Positions 50,977 through 58,482 of a stretch of DNA of 64,000 nucleotides are shown one piece after another (position 1 is the first letter of the stretch; every line of letters starts with the position of its first letter). The DNA is from Streptomyces oryzae (GTDB lineage Bacteria > Actinomycetota > Actinomycetes > Streptomycetales > Streptomycetaceae), in assembly GCF_017676365.1 (NCBI RefSeq), contig NZ_JADKMA010000005.1:29628-93627 (forward strand), given 5' to 3'. The translations under genes were made by a program, and so were the position numbers. The notes beneath the pieces are model-generated. The model did not search any database. It saw only the letters and a program-made list of their open reading frames with translations, and was not told the origin of the DNA.

Positions 50977-51564
50977 TCAAGAACGCATCAGCAGCACAGC
51001 GCCGGCCACCGCGGCTCCGAGCACGAGCAGGGCGGCGCCATGGGTGAGCCGGTGCGCGCGTGGCAGTGGCAGCACCCGGTCGGCCGCCAGCCGACCGGGG
51101 CCGGTGAGAGTGAGCGCCGCGGCGGCGACCAGGAGCAGCAGTTCGTACTCCACTCCCTGGGGCGCGAAGAAACCGCCGCCCCACTTGACCGTGAGCGCGT
51201 TGAGCATGGTGCCGAACACCGCTGCGCCCGCGAGCGGTGTGAGCAGGCCCAGCACCAGGCCGAGGCCGCCGAGGGTTTCGGAGAGCCCGGCGACGACGGC
51301 CATGGTCCTGGCCGAGGGATAGCCGGAGGCAGTGAAGAACTGCGCGGTGCCGTCGATCCCGCCGCCGTCGAACCAGCCGAACAGTTTCTGCGATCCGTGC
51401 GCGGCCATGATCAGGCCGACCGCGAGGCGCAGCAGGAGCAGCCCGGCGTCGTAGCCGGACTGTTCGGCGGGGGCGGCGTCGGAACTCTCCGGGAGGCCGG
51501 ACGCCGGGGCGTACCGAGCGGCCTCGGCGGCCTCGGTGGTCTCGGGGGCGTGGGGGGACGACAT
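50977..51564 (-). CDS. DoxX-family membrane protein
   Basis: 195 aa from ATG 51564. After an acidic N-terminus (1-38) come four helices: DAGLLLLRLAVGLIMAAHGSQKLFGWFDG (the DoxX start with HGxQKLFGWF), TMAVVAGLSETLGGLGLVLGLLTPLAG, FGTMLNALTVKWGGGFFAPQGVEYELLLLVAAAALTL and a last one, HGAALLVLGAAVAGAVLLM. It belongs to the DoxX/SURF4-like group, linked to redox or quinone metabolism. Divergent from a MarR gene, with shared operators between. Confidence 0.9.
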   Translation of the reverse strand: MSSPHAPETTEAAEAARYAPASGLPESSDAAPAEQSGYDAGLLLLRLAVGLIMAAHGSQKLFGWFDGGGIDGTAQFFTASGYPSARTMAVVAGLSETLGGLGLVLGLLTPLAGAAVFGTMLNALTVKWGGGFFAPQGVEYELLLLVAAAALTLTGPGRLAADRVLPLPRAHRLTHGAALLVLGAAVAGAVLLMRS

Positions 51565-51676
51565 GAGCGGAGCCTCCTACAGCTGTCCGGTGGACGGGCC
51601 GGACGGCTTGTTCAGGTTGTTCAGGGTCGGTTCGGGTTCGGGTTCGGATATGAGTTCAGGTGCCGGTTCAGGCCCA

Positions 51677-51729
51677 GTTCAGATTTGAACGACCGAGCCC
51701 CGACCGTAACAAGAGGTTCGAATTTGAAC
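51677..51729. promoter_or_regulatory. Two MarR-type operators between doxX and marR
   Basis: GTTCAGATTTGAAC (51677-51690) and GTTCGAATTTGAAC (51716-51729), each a 14-bp near-palindrome of GTTCnAATTTGAAC type, centres 39 bp apart, in the divergent promoter. The second lies 20 bp before the MarR start. Upstream (51610-51670) is a run of TTCGGG/TTCAGG short repeats. Confidence 0.8.
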
Positions 51730-51749
51730 AACCAGGTAGGATGGCCACC

Positions 51750-52259
51750 ATGGCCGGAACCAGGTGGCTCGATGAGCGGGAAATGGCGGCCTGGCACGGC
51801 TTCCTGGAAGCCACCAGCCGGGTCTCCCGCCATCTGGAGCAGCAGCTCAAGGAGGACGCGGGGCTCTCCCATGCGCAGTACGAGATCCTCGTGCGGCTCG
51901 CGGACGCGCCCGACGGCGAGGTCCGGATGACCGATCTGGCACACGGCCTGTTCACGTCCAAGAGCGGCCTCACCTACCAGGTGGGCCAGCTGGAGAAGCG
52001 CGGCCTGGTCGAGCGCCGCTCCTGCCCCACCGATGTACGCGGCGTCCTTGCCGTGCTCACCACGGAGGGCCGCGACACGCTGCGTGCCGCGGCCCCCGGT
52101 CATGTGGCCGCCGTCCGCGCCGCCCTGATCGATGTGCTGGAGCAGGACGAACTCGATGTCGTCGCCCGCGCGCTGGGCCGCGTCGGCGCGCGGCTGCGGC
52201 CGCCGGGTCAGGGCATCGGCAACTCGGACAGCGGGGGGATCAGCACCTCCTCCTCGTAG
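51750..52259 (+). CDS. MarR-family transcriptional regulator
   Basis: About 169 aa from ATG 51750 (AGGTAGG 9 nt upstream); ATG 51741 has no spacing to that site. Winged helix with LSHAQYEILVRLADAPDGEVRMTDLAHGLFTSKSGLTYQVGQLEKRGLVERRSCPTDVRGVLAVLT. The wing reads SCPTDVRG; DVRG replaces the usual DRRG. Probably represses itself and the divergent doxX gene through the GTTC...GAAC sites. Its 3' end overlaps, on the other strand, the decayed nitroreductase-hemerythrin gene. Confidence 0.9.
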   Translation: MAGTRWLDEREMAAWHGFLEATSRVSRHLEQQLKEDAGLSHAQYEILVRLADAPDGEVRMTDLAHGLFTSKSGLTYQVGQLEKRGLVERRSCPTDVRGVLAVLTTEGRDTLRAAAPGHVAAVRAALIDVLEQDELDVVARALGRVGARLRPPGQGIGNSDSGGISTSSS

Positions 52260-52715
52260 TCGAGGTGCGCTTCGAGCTCGCTGCGGATCCGGTCCACCGT
52301 CCGGTGCTCGGCACGCAGCCGCTCCAGCGCCGGGGCGAGGTGCGGGTACTTCTGCGCCGAGCGAAGAGCCGTTCCCGCGCGGATCCTTCGGTGGGCACCG
52401 CGACGGCGCCGAAGAAGTCGGTCCCGACCTGCACGCGGACCATCGGGTGGGCGAGGAGGTTGTGCTACCAGGCGGGATGGCGGGGCGCGCCACCCGCCGA
52501 GGCGACGACGAGCAGGTGGCCGCTCTCGTCGCGTACGAAAGCGAGCGGTGAGGTCTGCTCCAGGCCGGTACGGGCGCCGCGCGTTGTCAGCAACAGCAGG
52601 TCGCCCCCCGGCGAACGGGCCGCCGACCCGGCCGGAGCTGGCGCGGAACTCCTCGACGACAGCGCTGTTGAAGCGGGTGGCGCGGGGCGAGGCCGATCCA
52701 CGCGCGCGTGCGCGG
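52208..52715 (-). pseudogene. Decayed deazaflavin nitroreductase-hemerythrin fusion gene
   Basis: Three stretches of homology in order. ATRFNSAVVEEFRASSGRVGGPF (down to about 52605), then after a +1 shift at a G6 run GGDLLLLTTRGARTGLEQTSPLAFVRDE...ASAGGAPRHPAW, a TAG at 52467-52465 where a Tyr codon (PAWYHNLL) belongs, HNLLAHPMVRVQVGTDFFGAV, and finally, in the first frame again, QKYPHLAPALERLRAEHRTV and RSELEAHLDYEEEVLIPPLSE, the end of a hemerythrin domain. About 100 residues of hemerythrin are missing. The intact protein would be an F420-dependent Ddn-like reductase fused to an oxygen-binding domain. It follows the TetR gene on the same strand. Confidence 0.8.
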
Positions 52716-52720
52716 CGGAA

Positions 52721-53356
52721 CTACGGCGCGAGCGCCCCCTGCAGGGCGCTGCGCACCGTGGCCCGGGCGGTGTCGGCCTGCGCCGTTCCGAGGAGGACGT
52801 GATAGGCGAGGCCCTCGGCCTGGGAGACCAGCGCGACGGCCGTGGCCTCGGGCTCGCCCTCCCGCGGCGGGCTGCCGGCCTGGCGGCACCGGACCAGGCA
52901 CGCCGCCAGCCGCCGGTGCAGACCGGCGTGCAGCGCGCGCACCCGGTCGGCGATCGCCGGGTCGGCGAGTGCGCGTGCGTTGAAGTCGTGACGCACCCTC
53001 AGGTGGGCGCGCGAGGCGTCGTCGTACGGGATCAGCTCGTCCAGCACCACCGCCAGCACCTCATCGGGCGCCGCTTCGTCGGGGTCGCAGCCCAGGCGGG
53101 AGCGGATGCGTGCCTCGCTGCGCGCGTTGCCCCGGTCGAAGGCGGCCTCGATCAGCTGCCGCTTGGCCGGGAAGTAGTGCTGGACCCTGCCCGGCGAGAC
53201 GTCGGCACGGGCGGCCACCTCGGTCAGGGAGACGGCGGGCAGCCCGCGCTCGGCGACGACGTCGAGCACCGCGTCGGCGATCTCGGCACGCCGCCGGTCG
53301 TGGTGGAGACCGGGACCGCGAGTACCGCTGCGGGAGCGGGTGTTCGTCCGGGGCAT
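52721..53356 (-). CDS. TetR/AcrR-family transcriptional regulator
   Basis: 211 aa. N-terminal HTH: RRAEIADAVLDVVAERGLPAVSLTEVAARADVSPGRVQHYFPAKRQLIEAAFD (about 21-75). The ligand domain is Arg/Ala-rich, with DDASRAHLRVRHDFNARAL. Divergent from an MFS pump gene with a palindrome in the shared promoter: a standard local repressor of efflux. Ends beside the decayed reductase gene. Confidence 0.92.
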   Translation of the reverse strand: MPRTNTRSRSGTRGPGLHHDRRRAEIADAVLDVVAERGLPAVSLTEVAARADVSPGRVQHYFPAKRQLIEAAFDRGNARSEARIRSRLGCDPDEAAPDEVLAVVLDELIPYDDASRAHLRVRHDFNARALADPAIADRVRALHAGLHRRLAACLVRCRQAGSPPREGEPEATAVALVSQAEGLAYHVLLGTAQADTARATVRSALQGALAP

Positions 53357-53465
53357 GTCCGCCGTTTCCTTTCGTGGTCGCGCGGTCTCACAGTCTCGCC
53401 GTTCTGCTGTCCCGCTGTCTCGCCGTCCCGTCGTATCGGCGTCCCGGCAGTGCCGCGCAGCGCGC

Positions 53466-53489
53466 TTTTCAATATTGCCACATTGAAAA
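53466..53489. promoter_or_regulatory. TetR operator candidate TTTTCAAT-N8-ATTGAAAA
   Basis: Perfect 8-bp arms at 53466-53473 and 53482-53489 in the TetR/MFS divergent promoter. One further half site, CATTGAAAAG, lies at 53519-53528, nearer the MFS start. The AT-rich arms contrast strongly with the surroundings. Confidence 0.8.
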
Positions 53490-53573
53490 AATCCCCTGGC
53501 TGGCTTTACGATACGAACACATTGAAAAGCTCACCCAATGGCCCCTCCTACGGGGCGCCCCGAGGAGGAGCCC

Positions 53574-55055
53574 ATGACGTCCAGGGCGGCGCCCGTGCTG
53601 GTGCTGGCGTGTGCGGCGCAGTTCATGGTGGTGCTGGACGTTTCCGTGGTGAACGTCGCGCTGCCCGCGATCCGGGACGCACTCGGGTTCGCGACCGCGG
53701 ACGGACTCTCCTGGGTCGCCACCGGTTACGCGCTGGCCTTCGCCGGGCTGCTGCTGCCCGGCGGCCGGCTGGCCGATCTGCTCGGCCACCGCCGGGTGTT
53801 CGTCGCCGGTCTCGCCCTCTTCACCGTGGCCAGCCTGGCCGGCGGGCTGGCCACAGGACCTGGCGTACTCGTCGCCGCGCGGGCGGCGCAGGGGCTGGGG
53901 GCCGCGGTGCTGGCACCGGCCACACTGACGGTCCTCACCACGACCTTCCCCGAAGGGCCGCGCCGCAGCCGGGCGCTGGCGGTCTGGACCGCCGTCTCGT
54001 CCGTGGGCGGCGCCGCGGGGAACCTCCTCGGCGGCGTACTCACCGACGCCCTCTCCTGGCGCGCCGTGCTGCTCGTCAACGTACCGGTGGGATGTGCCGT
54101 CCTGCTGTCCGCGCTGCGCTTCCTCCCGGACGGCGACCTGGACGGCGACACGGACAGCACCCTGGACGGCGAAGGCCACCGCACCGGCGGACAGCGGAAA
54201 CGCCGCCGTCCTGACCTGCCAGGAGCGCTCGCCGCGACCGTCGGGATGGCCGCGCTCACCTTCGGCGTCAGCCGTACCCAGCACGCCTCATGGGGCGACC
54301 CGGCCACCGTGTGGGCGCTGGTGGGCGGAGCAGCAGCGCTGGTCGTCTTCCTCGCCGTGGAGCGGTGGTGGGCGTCCGAGCCGCTGATCCCGCCACGACT
54401 GCTGAGGCAGCGCACTGTCGCGGTGGGCAACACCATCGTGCTGCTGGCCGGCGCCTGTCTGCAGATCCCCGTCTGGTACTTCCTCACGTTCTACATGCAG
54501 GACGTGCTGGGCTACTCGGCGCTCCGTACCGGACTGGGCTTCCTGCCGCACACGCTGATCGGCGCGGCGGTCGCCGTGTGGTGCACGCCACGGCTGATGC
54601 GCCGCTTCGCGCACCGCACGCTCATCCTCAGCGGTGCCGTGGTGTGCGGGGGCGGTTTCCTGTGGCAGAGCACGGTGACGGCGGACAGCGGGTACGTGGC
54701 GGGCGTGCTGGGGCCTGCCGTGGTGTTCTCGCTGGGCAGCGCGGTGTTCGTCACGCCCACCACCGCTGTGGTCACCGCGGGGGTGCCTGCCGGGGAAGCC
54801 GGTGCGGCCTCCGGACTGCTGAACACCTCCAAGCAGTTCGGCGGCGCGCTGGGGCTGGCCGCGCTCTCCGCCGTTGCCGGTCCTGACGGGACGGGCCACG
54901 AGCGCGTGTTCGTCACGATGGCGGGCGTGCTCGCCGTCATCGCGCTGCTGGCCCTCGCGCTCCCCCGCGCCCGGCACGCGCCCGGCCCGGACGGCTACTC
55001 CGGGGCCGGCCGCAGTACCTCGCCGAGCCGCCGCAGCCCCTCCCGGATCTCCTGA
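53574..55055 (+). CDS. MFS drug efflux transporter, DHA2 family
   Basis: 493 aa from ATG 53574 with GAGGAGGAG. Helix 1 LDVSVVNVALPAIRDALGF, motif A GGRLADLLGHRRVFVAG, motif C in SVGGAAGNLLGGVLTDALSWRAVL; about 14 helices with a Gly/Asp-rich cytoplasmic loop (about 190-215, DGDLDGDTDSTLDGEG). Exports drugs or metabolites by proton antiport under TetR control. The last 61 bp overlap the convergent aminotransferase gene. Confidence 0.92.
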   Translation: MTSRAAPVLVLACAAQFMVVLDVSVVNVALPAIRDALGFATADGLSWVATGYALAFAGLLLPGGRLADLLGHRRVFVAGLALFTVASLAGGLATGPGVLVAARAAQGLGAAVLAPATLTVLTTTFPEGPRRSRALAVWTAVSSVGGAAGNLLGGVLTDALSWRAVLLVNVPVGCAVLLSALRFLPDGDLDGDTDSTLDGEGHRTGGQRKRRRPDLPGALAATVGMAALTFGVSRTQHASWGDPATVWALVGGAAALVVFLAVERWWASEPLIPPRLLRQRTVAVGNTIVLLAGACLQIPVWYFLTFYMQDVLGYSALRTGLGFLPHTLIGAAVAVWCTPRLMRRFAHRTLILSGAVVCGGGFLWQSTVTADSGYVAGVLGPAVVFSLGSAVFVTPTTAVVTAGVPAGEAGAASGLLNTSKQFGGALGLAALSAVAGPDGTGHERVFVTMAGVLAVIALLALALPRARHAPGPDGYSGAGRSTSPSRRSPSRIS

Positions 55056-56221
55056 GGGGTGTGCGTGGTGAACGACAGCCGCAGCGCGGCCGGGTCGGGC
55101 GTACCGGCGAAGAAGGGCGCGCCAGGAACGTAGGCGACGTCCTTGGCGACCGCCTCGTGCAGCAGCTCCGTGGCGTCGTGGCCCTCCGGCAGCCGGGCCC
55201 ACACGAACATGCCGCCCTGCGGATGGTTCCACGTACTGCCGGGCGGCAGGGCGGCGGACAGCCCGTCCAGCAGTGCGTCACGGCGTTCGCGGTAGGCGTC
55301 GCGGACCCGGGCCAGATGGGCGTCCAGGTCGTTGTCCGCCAGATAGCGGGCGGCCGCCGCCTGATCGACGGTGGAACAGTGCAGATCCAGCGACTGCTTG
55401 GCGATGACACAGGCACGGCGCAGTGCCTCAGGTGCGCGCAGCCAGCCGAGCCGCAGTCCGGGCGCCATCACCTTCGAGAAGCTGCCCAGCAGCACGGTGC
55501 GGTCGGCGGCCTGCGGCAGCGAGGCGACCCACGGCTCGTGCTCGCCCTCGAACCGCAGCTCCCCGTACGGGTCGTCCTCCACGATCCACATCCCGTACCG
55601 CGCGGCGACCTCCGCGACGGCCTGCCTGCGGGCGAGCGGCAGGGTGCGCCCTGTCGGGTTCTGGAAGGTGGGGATGAGATAGAGCATCTTGGGCCGCTCA
55701 CGCTCGACCACCTCCGCCAGCGCCACCGGGTCGACGCCCTCGTCGTCGGCGTGGACGGGCACCACGCGCGCGCCCGTGAAACCGAAGCACTGCAGCGCCG
55801 CCAGATACGTCGGGTTCTCCACCAGCACCGTGTCGCCCGGCTCCAGCAGTGTGGTCGCCAGCAGGGTGAGGGCCTGCTGCGAACCCGTCGTCACCAGCAG
55901 CTCGTCGGGCCCGGTCGGCAGGCCCCGCGCCGCCAGCCGCCGCGCCACGGCCCCGCGCAGCGCCGGGTCGCCCTCGGAGGTGGAGTACTGGAGCACGCGC
56001 TGCGGCTGCTCCGCGAGCACCCGGTCGTAGGCGGCCCGTATCGCCTCGGCGGCGAAGAGTTCGGGCGCCGGCAGCCCTCCGGCGAAGGAGATCACCTCGG
56101 GCCGCTGGGTGAGCGCCAGGATCTCCCGTACGGGCGAGGAGCCGACCGAGGCGGCACGGGCGGCGAGCGGGGGTGCGGGAACGGCGGCGGGAGCGGGGCC
56201 CGCGAGCGTGCTGGGAGTCAT
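54995..56221 (-). CDS. PLP-dependent aminotransferase, class I (2-aminoadipate/LysN-like)
   Basis: 408 aa. Fold type I: SFAGGLPAPELFAAEAI, QYSTSEGDPALRGAVARRL, VTTGSQQALTLLATTLLEPGDTVLVENPTY, IPTFQNPTGRTLP, EDDPYGELRF and the PLP lysine in LLGSFSKVMAPGLRLGW (about 232-248). This is the aminotransferase half typical of MocR proteins but without a GntR DNA-binding domain, so an enzyme such as a 2-aminoadipate or branched-chain/aromatic transaminase. 3' overlap of 61 bp with the convergent MFS gene. Confidence 0.9.
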   Translation of the reverse strand: MTPSTLAGPAPAAVPAPPLAARAASVGSSPVREILALTQRPEVISFAGGLPAPELFAAEAIRAAYDRVLAEQPQRVLQYSTSEGDPALRGAVARRLAARGLPTGPDELLVTTGSQQALTLLATTLLEPGDTVLVENPTYLAALQCFGFTGARVVPVHADDEGVDPVALAEVVERERPKMLYLIPTFQNPTGRTLPLARRQAVAEVAARYGMWIVEDDPYGELRFEGEHEPWVASLPQAADRTVLLGSFSKVMAPGLRLGWLRAPEALRRACVIAKQSLDLHCSTVDQAAAARYLADNDLDAHLARVRDAYRERRDALLDGLSAALPPGSTWNHPQGGMFVWARLPEGHDATELLHEAVAKDVAYVPGAPFFAGTPDPAALRLSFTTHTPQEIREGLRRLGEVLRPAPE

Positions 56222-56368
56222 CCCCGCAGCTTAGAAGCGCCCCGCGGCACCGCCCCAGTGATTTCCGGCACGTGGACAGGGGCGTCGGACGCCGGTGACG
56301 GCGGGCGCCCGACGCCAGTGGACAGCACGCGTGGGACGCCACGTGGACGGCAGGCGTCGGATACGGCG

Positions 56369-56576
56369 TCAGAGCGCGTGCCCGCCCGCGACCTGCAGCA
56401 CCTGACCGGTGATCAAGCGGGCCTGGCGGAAGGCGGGGAAGACCACCGCGTCCGCGATGCCGTCCGGCAGCCCCACCCGGCGCAGCGGAAGATCTGCGGG
56501 ACGACCCGCTCGACCAGTTCCCGTCCACGGCCCCGGTCACGAGCACGGTGCGTCCGGAGAGTCCAGGGTCGATCAC
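56369..56576 (-). pseudogene. Decayed short-chain dehydrogenase with large internal deletion
   Basis: The start VIDPGLSGRTVLVTGA (from GTG 56576) is the Rossmann beginning of an SDR. After GAVDG the sequence jumps to ELVERVVPQI and, one base out of frame, PLRRVGLPDGIADAVVF...LITGQVLQVAGGHAL, the usual SDR C-terminus ending at TGA 56371-56369. About 150 central residues, including the Tyr-x-x-x-Lys site, are missing, and a +1 shift separates the two remaining parts. It lies between the aminotransferase and VOC genes. Confidence 0.78.
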
Positions 56577-56656
56577 CGGCTCACCGTGGCAGCGGGCGGC
56601 GCCCTCCCTCAACCACTTCTCGGCGGCGGCCCGAACCGCTTTCCCGGCCGAGCGGC

Positions 56657-57085
56657 TCAGTGACCCCCGCCCGCCGTCCCCGCCTGGATCAGCCAGATGT
56701 GGCCGTCCGGGTCGGCGAAGGCGCCCGAGTAGCCCCAGGGCTGCTGGGCCGGTTCGCTGACCGTCCGGGCACCGGCACGCACGGCGCGGGTGACCATCTC
56801 GTCCACGTCGCGCTCCTCGGCGACCGGCACGGCCAGCACACATTCGCTCTGCCCGGGCTGCGCGACGGTGTGGTCGCCGGTGACCCAGTCGAAGCCGCCG
56901 GTGGGGATGAGCATCAGCCGCAGCCCGTCGTTGACGATGAACCGCAGCGGTTCGGGCACCCCGTCCTCGGCGAGCTTCCCGACAGCCTCCAGGCCGAGCC
57001 CGTCCCGGTAGAAGGTGTACGACGTCATGCGCTCGGCGACGGGCAGGCTGACGGTGACGGTCGCGAGCGTTCGGGGGGCTGTCAT
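56657..57085 (-). CDS. VOC-family protein
   Basis: 142 aa from ATG 57085 with AGGAGG upstream. ATVTVSLPVAERMTSYTFYRDGLGLEAV starts the first module. VPVAEERDVDEMVTRAVRAGARTVSEPAQQPWGYSGAFADPDGHIWLIQAG forms the second, with PDGHIWLI the typical final strand. Similar to the glyoxalase-like resistance proteins. Substrate unknown. The decayed SDR is immediately downstream. Confidence 0.87.
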   Translation of the reverse strand: MTAPRTLATVTVSLPVAERMTSYTFYRDGLGLEAVGKLAEDGVPEPLRFIVNDGLRLMLIPTGGFDWVTGDHTVAQPGQSECVLAVPVAEERDVDEMVTRAVRAGARTVSEPAQQPWGYSGAFADPDGHIWLIQAGTAGGGH

Positions 57086-57158
57086 CGAGTACCTCCTGGA
57101 CGTTGGTGGGGACCTGCGGATACGGACCATTCCCCGCACTCTTCTTCATCGCCGGGGC

Positions 57159-57192
57159 GTTCACCGCTGTGGCACGTTCACCGCTGTGGCAC
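57159..57192. repeat. 17-bp perfect tandem duplication
   Basis: GTTCACCGCTGTGGCAC occurs twice back to back (57159-57175, 57176-57192) in the intergenic region before 57315. It may be slippage or a pair of regulator half sites. Confidence 0.75.
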
Positions 57193-57314
57193 GGCCGCTC
57201 GGGCACGCGCGCCGCACCGGGCGCGCGAATCGCCGGTTGGGATCACGCCGAACGGGTACCTGCGGGCCGATATTGGGCCCTGGAGCGAATTCGCGAGAAA
57301 GGGAGGCCCGCACC

Positions 57315-57674
57315 ATGACGGCGGAGATGTCCGAAGGGGAGATGGAGGTATCCGTGGAGCTCAGCGGGTGTGCCTGCGAGGACGCCGAGGCGGTCTTCGG
57401 GGTGCTGAGCGGGCTGTTCCCCTCGGACTGGGCGGAGCTGCGGCCCGAGGGCCGCAAGGCGAACGTCTGGCTGTCGCGCTTCGACGTCTCACGCGACAGC
57501 GGACGCCCGGTAGCCGTGGCCCTCGGCTCCCCGGTGACGGCTGAGCTCCAGGGCTCCCCGTACGCGGTGGAGCGACTGCATCGCGTACTGCTGGAGGCGT
57601 TCGGCGTGGTGGAGGTGCTGGAGGTCGCCGGCGACCAGGAGAAACAGCTCCGCCTCCGCCTCGAGACGCGCTGA
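57315..57674 (+). CDS. Small conserved Streptomyces protein, unknown function
   Basis: 119 aa from ATG 57315 with GGGAGG. Acidic start (MTAEMSEGEMEVSVELSGCACEDAEAVFGVLSGLFPSDWAEL), then a beta-rich middle (NVWLSRFDVSRDSG...VTAELQGSPYAVERLHRVLLEAFGVVEVLEVAGDQEKQLRLRLE). The mix of alpha and beta suggests a compact ferredoxin-like fold. No membrane segment. I recognise no family. It ends 255 bp before the tRNA; that gap shows only short GGATCCC repeats. Confidence 0.78.
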   Translation: MTAEMSEGEMEVSVELSGCACEDAEAVFGVLSGLFPSDWAELRPEGRKANVWLSRFDVSRDSGRPVAVALGSPVTAELQGSPYAVERLHRVLLEAFGVVEVLEVAGDQEKQLRLRLETR

Positions 57675-57929
57675 CCGGCCGGCCGAGCCCGCGCGCCCGG
57701 ATCCCGGATCCCGGGATCCCGTACGAGTGCACGCGTGCGCCCCCGGCTGCGGATTCCGTGGAGTCGCCCGGCATTCGTGCCAGGCCCCGCGGCGGCGAAA
57801 GGCAGCGGTTCATAATATCCGCAGCAATGAGAAAACAGGCTTGAAGGAGAGTTGAATTTCAGCCGGAATGCCTGCTGGTGTCCTGCAGGAGCACTGGTGA
57901 AGGCGCGGAGGCCGCCCCAGGCGGCAGGT

Positions 57930-58015
57930 GGTGCCCGGAGCCGGACTTGAACCGGCACGGCCCTTAGGGCCAACGAGGTTTAAGCTCGTCGTGTCTGCAT
58001 TCCACCATCCGGGCA
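57930..58015 (-). tRNA. bldA: tRNA-Leu (anticodon UAA), bldA
   Basis: Minus-strand cloverleaf: acceptor GCCCGGA (58015-58009) pairs with TCCGGGC (57940-57934), then A and an encoded CCA (57932-57930). The anticodon stem ACGAG/CTCGT holds the loop CTTAAAC, so the anticodon is TAA (57983-57981), reading UUA. The long variable arm (GGCCCTAAGGGCC) marks class II tRNA-Leu, and the T arm GCCGG-TTCAAGT-CCGGC is intact. In Streptomyces this is bldA, the only tRNA able to read UUA efficiently and a switch for morphological development and antibiotic regulators. The neighbouring MacB-like ABC genes agree with remembered S. coelicolor bldA synteny. Confidence 0.95.
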
Positions 58016-58482
58016 CCGGCTCCTGGACCGCGTCGTACGCCGCTGGGCGCAGACGGCCCTCCCCAGGGCGTGGGACGAGCCTATCCAGGGTCATCCCCCG
58101 AACAGCGGATCGGCAGACCGATGTTGTCTTATTTTATTGGCAACTGACGGGCCATCAGTGTCACATGCACCACTTCGCAGCGGTCTCCCCTCCGCGTCCG
58201 GCTCGCCAGGAATGACGGAAAGTCGCCGTTCAGTCACGCGCGTTCGCGTCCCAAGTCCACCAGGGTCATATGCCGGTGACCTTTGCGGCCGCAGCTCCCT
58301 CGGCCGTCTCAGGGTCTGCTGTCATACCCAAGGATGACCGTGGGCCCATTGGCTACCTCCGAAGGCTGTCCCGGAAACAAGAGCCGGGACGGATCCAGCC
58401 GCGCGGATCCCACGGAACGATGGAGGCACATGGAAAGTTCCGTCTTCCACACCCGACCGACGTCCGACAGGAGCACCGCGCC
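58016..58482. promoter_or_regulatory. Shared upstream region of bldA and the ABC operon
   Basis: About 470 bp without a convincing gene. Reading leftward, TTGCCAATAAAATAAGACAAC (about 58144-58124) and GGATAGGCTC (about 58089-58080) are AT-rich and could supply the bldA promoter: TAGGCT resembles a -10 box about 65 bp before the tRNA. The rightward ABC promoter should lie at 58250-58450. No operator could be assigned. Confidence 0.5.

Noticed and set aside
55061..57544. An 827-codon open frame on the plus strand
   Set aside because: It runs antisense to the aminotransferase, the decayed SDR and the VOC gene; composition is that of a shadow frame.
57675..57929. GGATCCC-rich palindromes downstream of bldA as a structured RNA
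   Set aside because: Short and without extended pairing; nothing beyond simple repeats could be supported.
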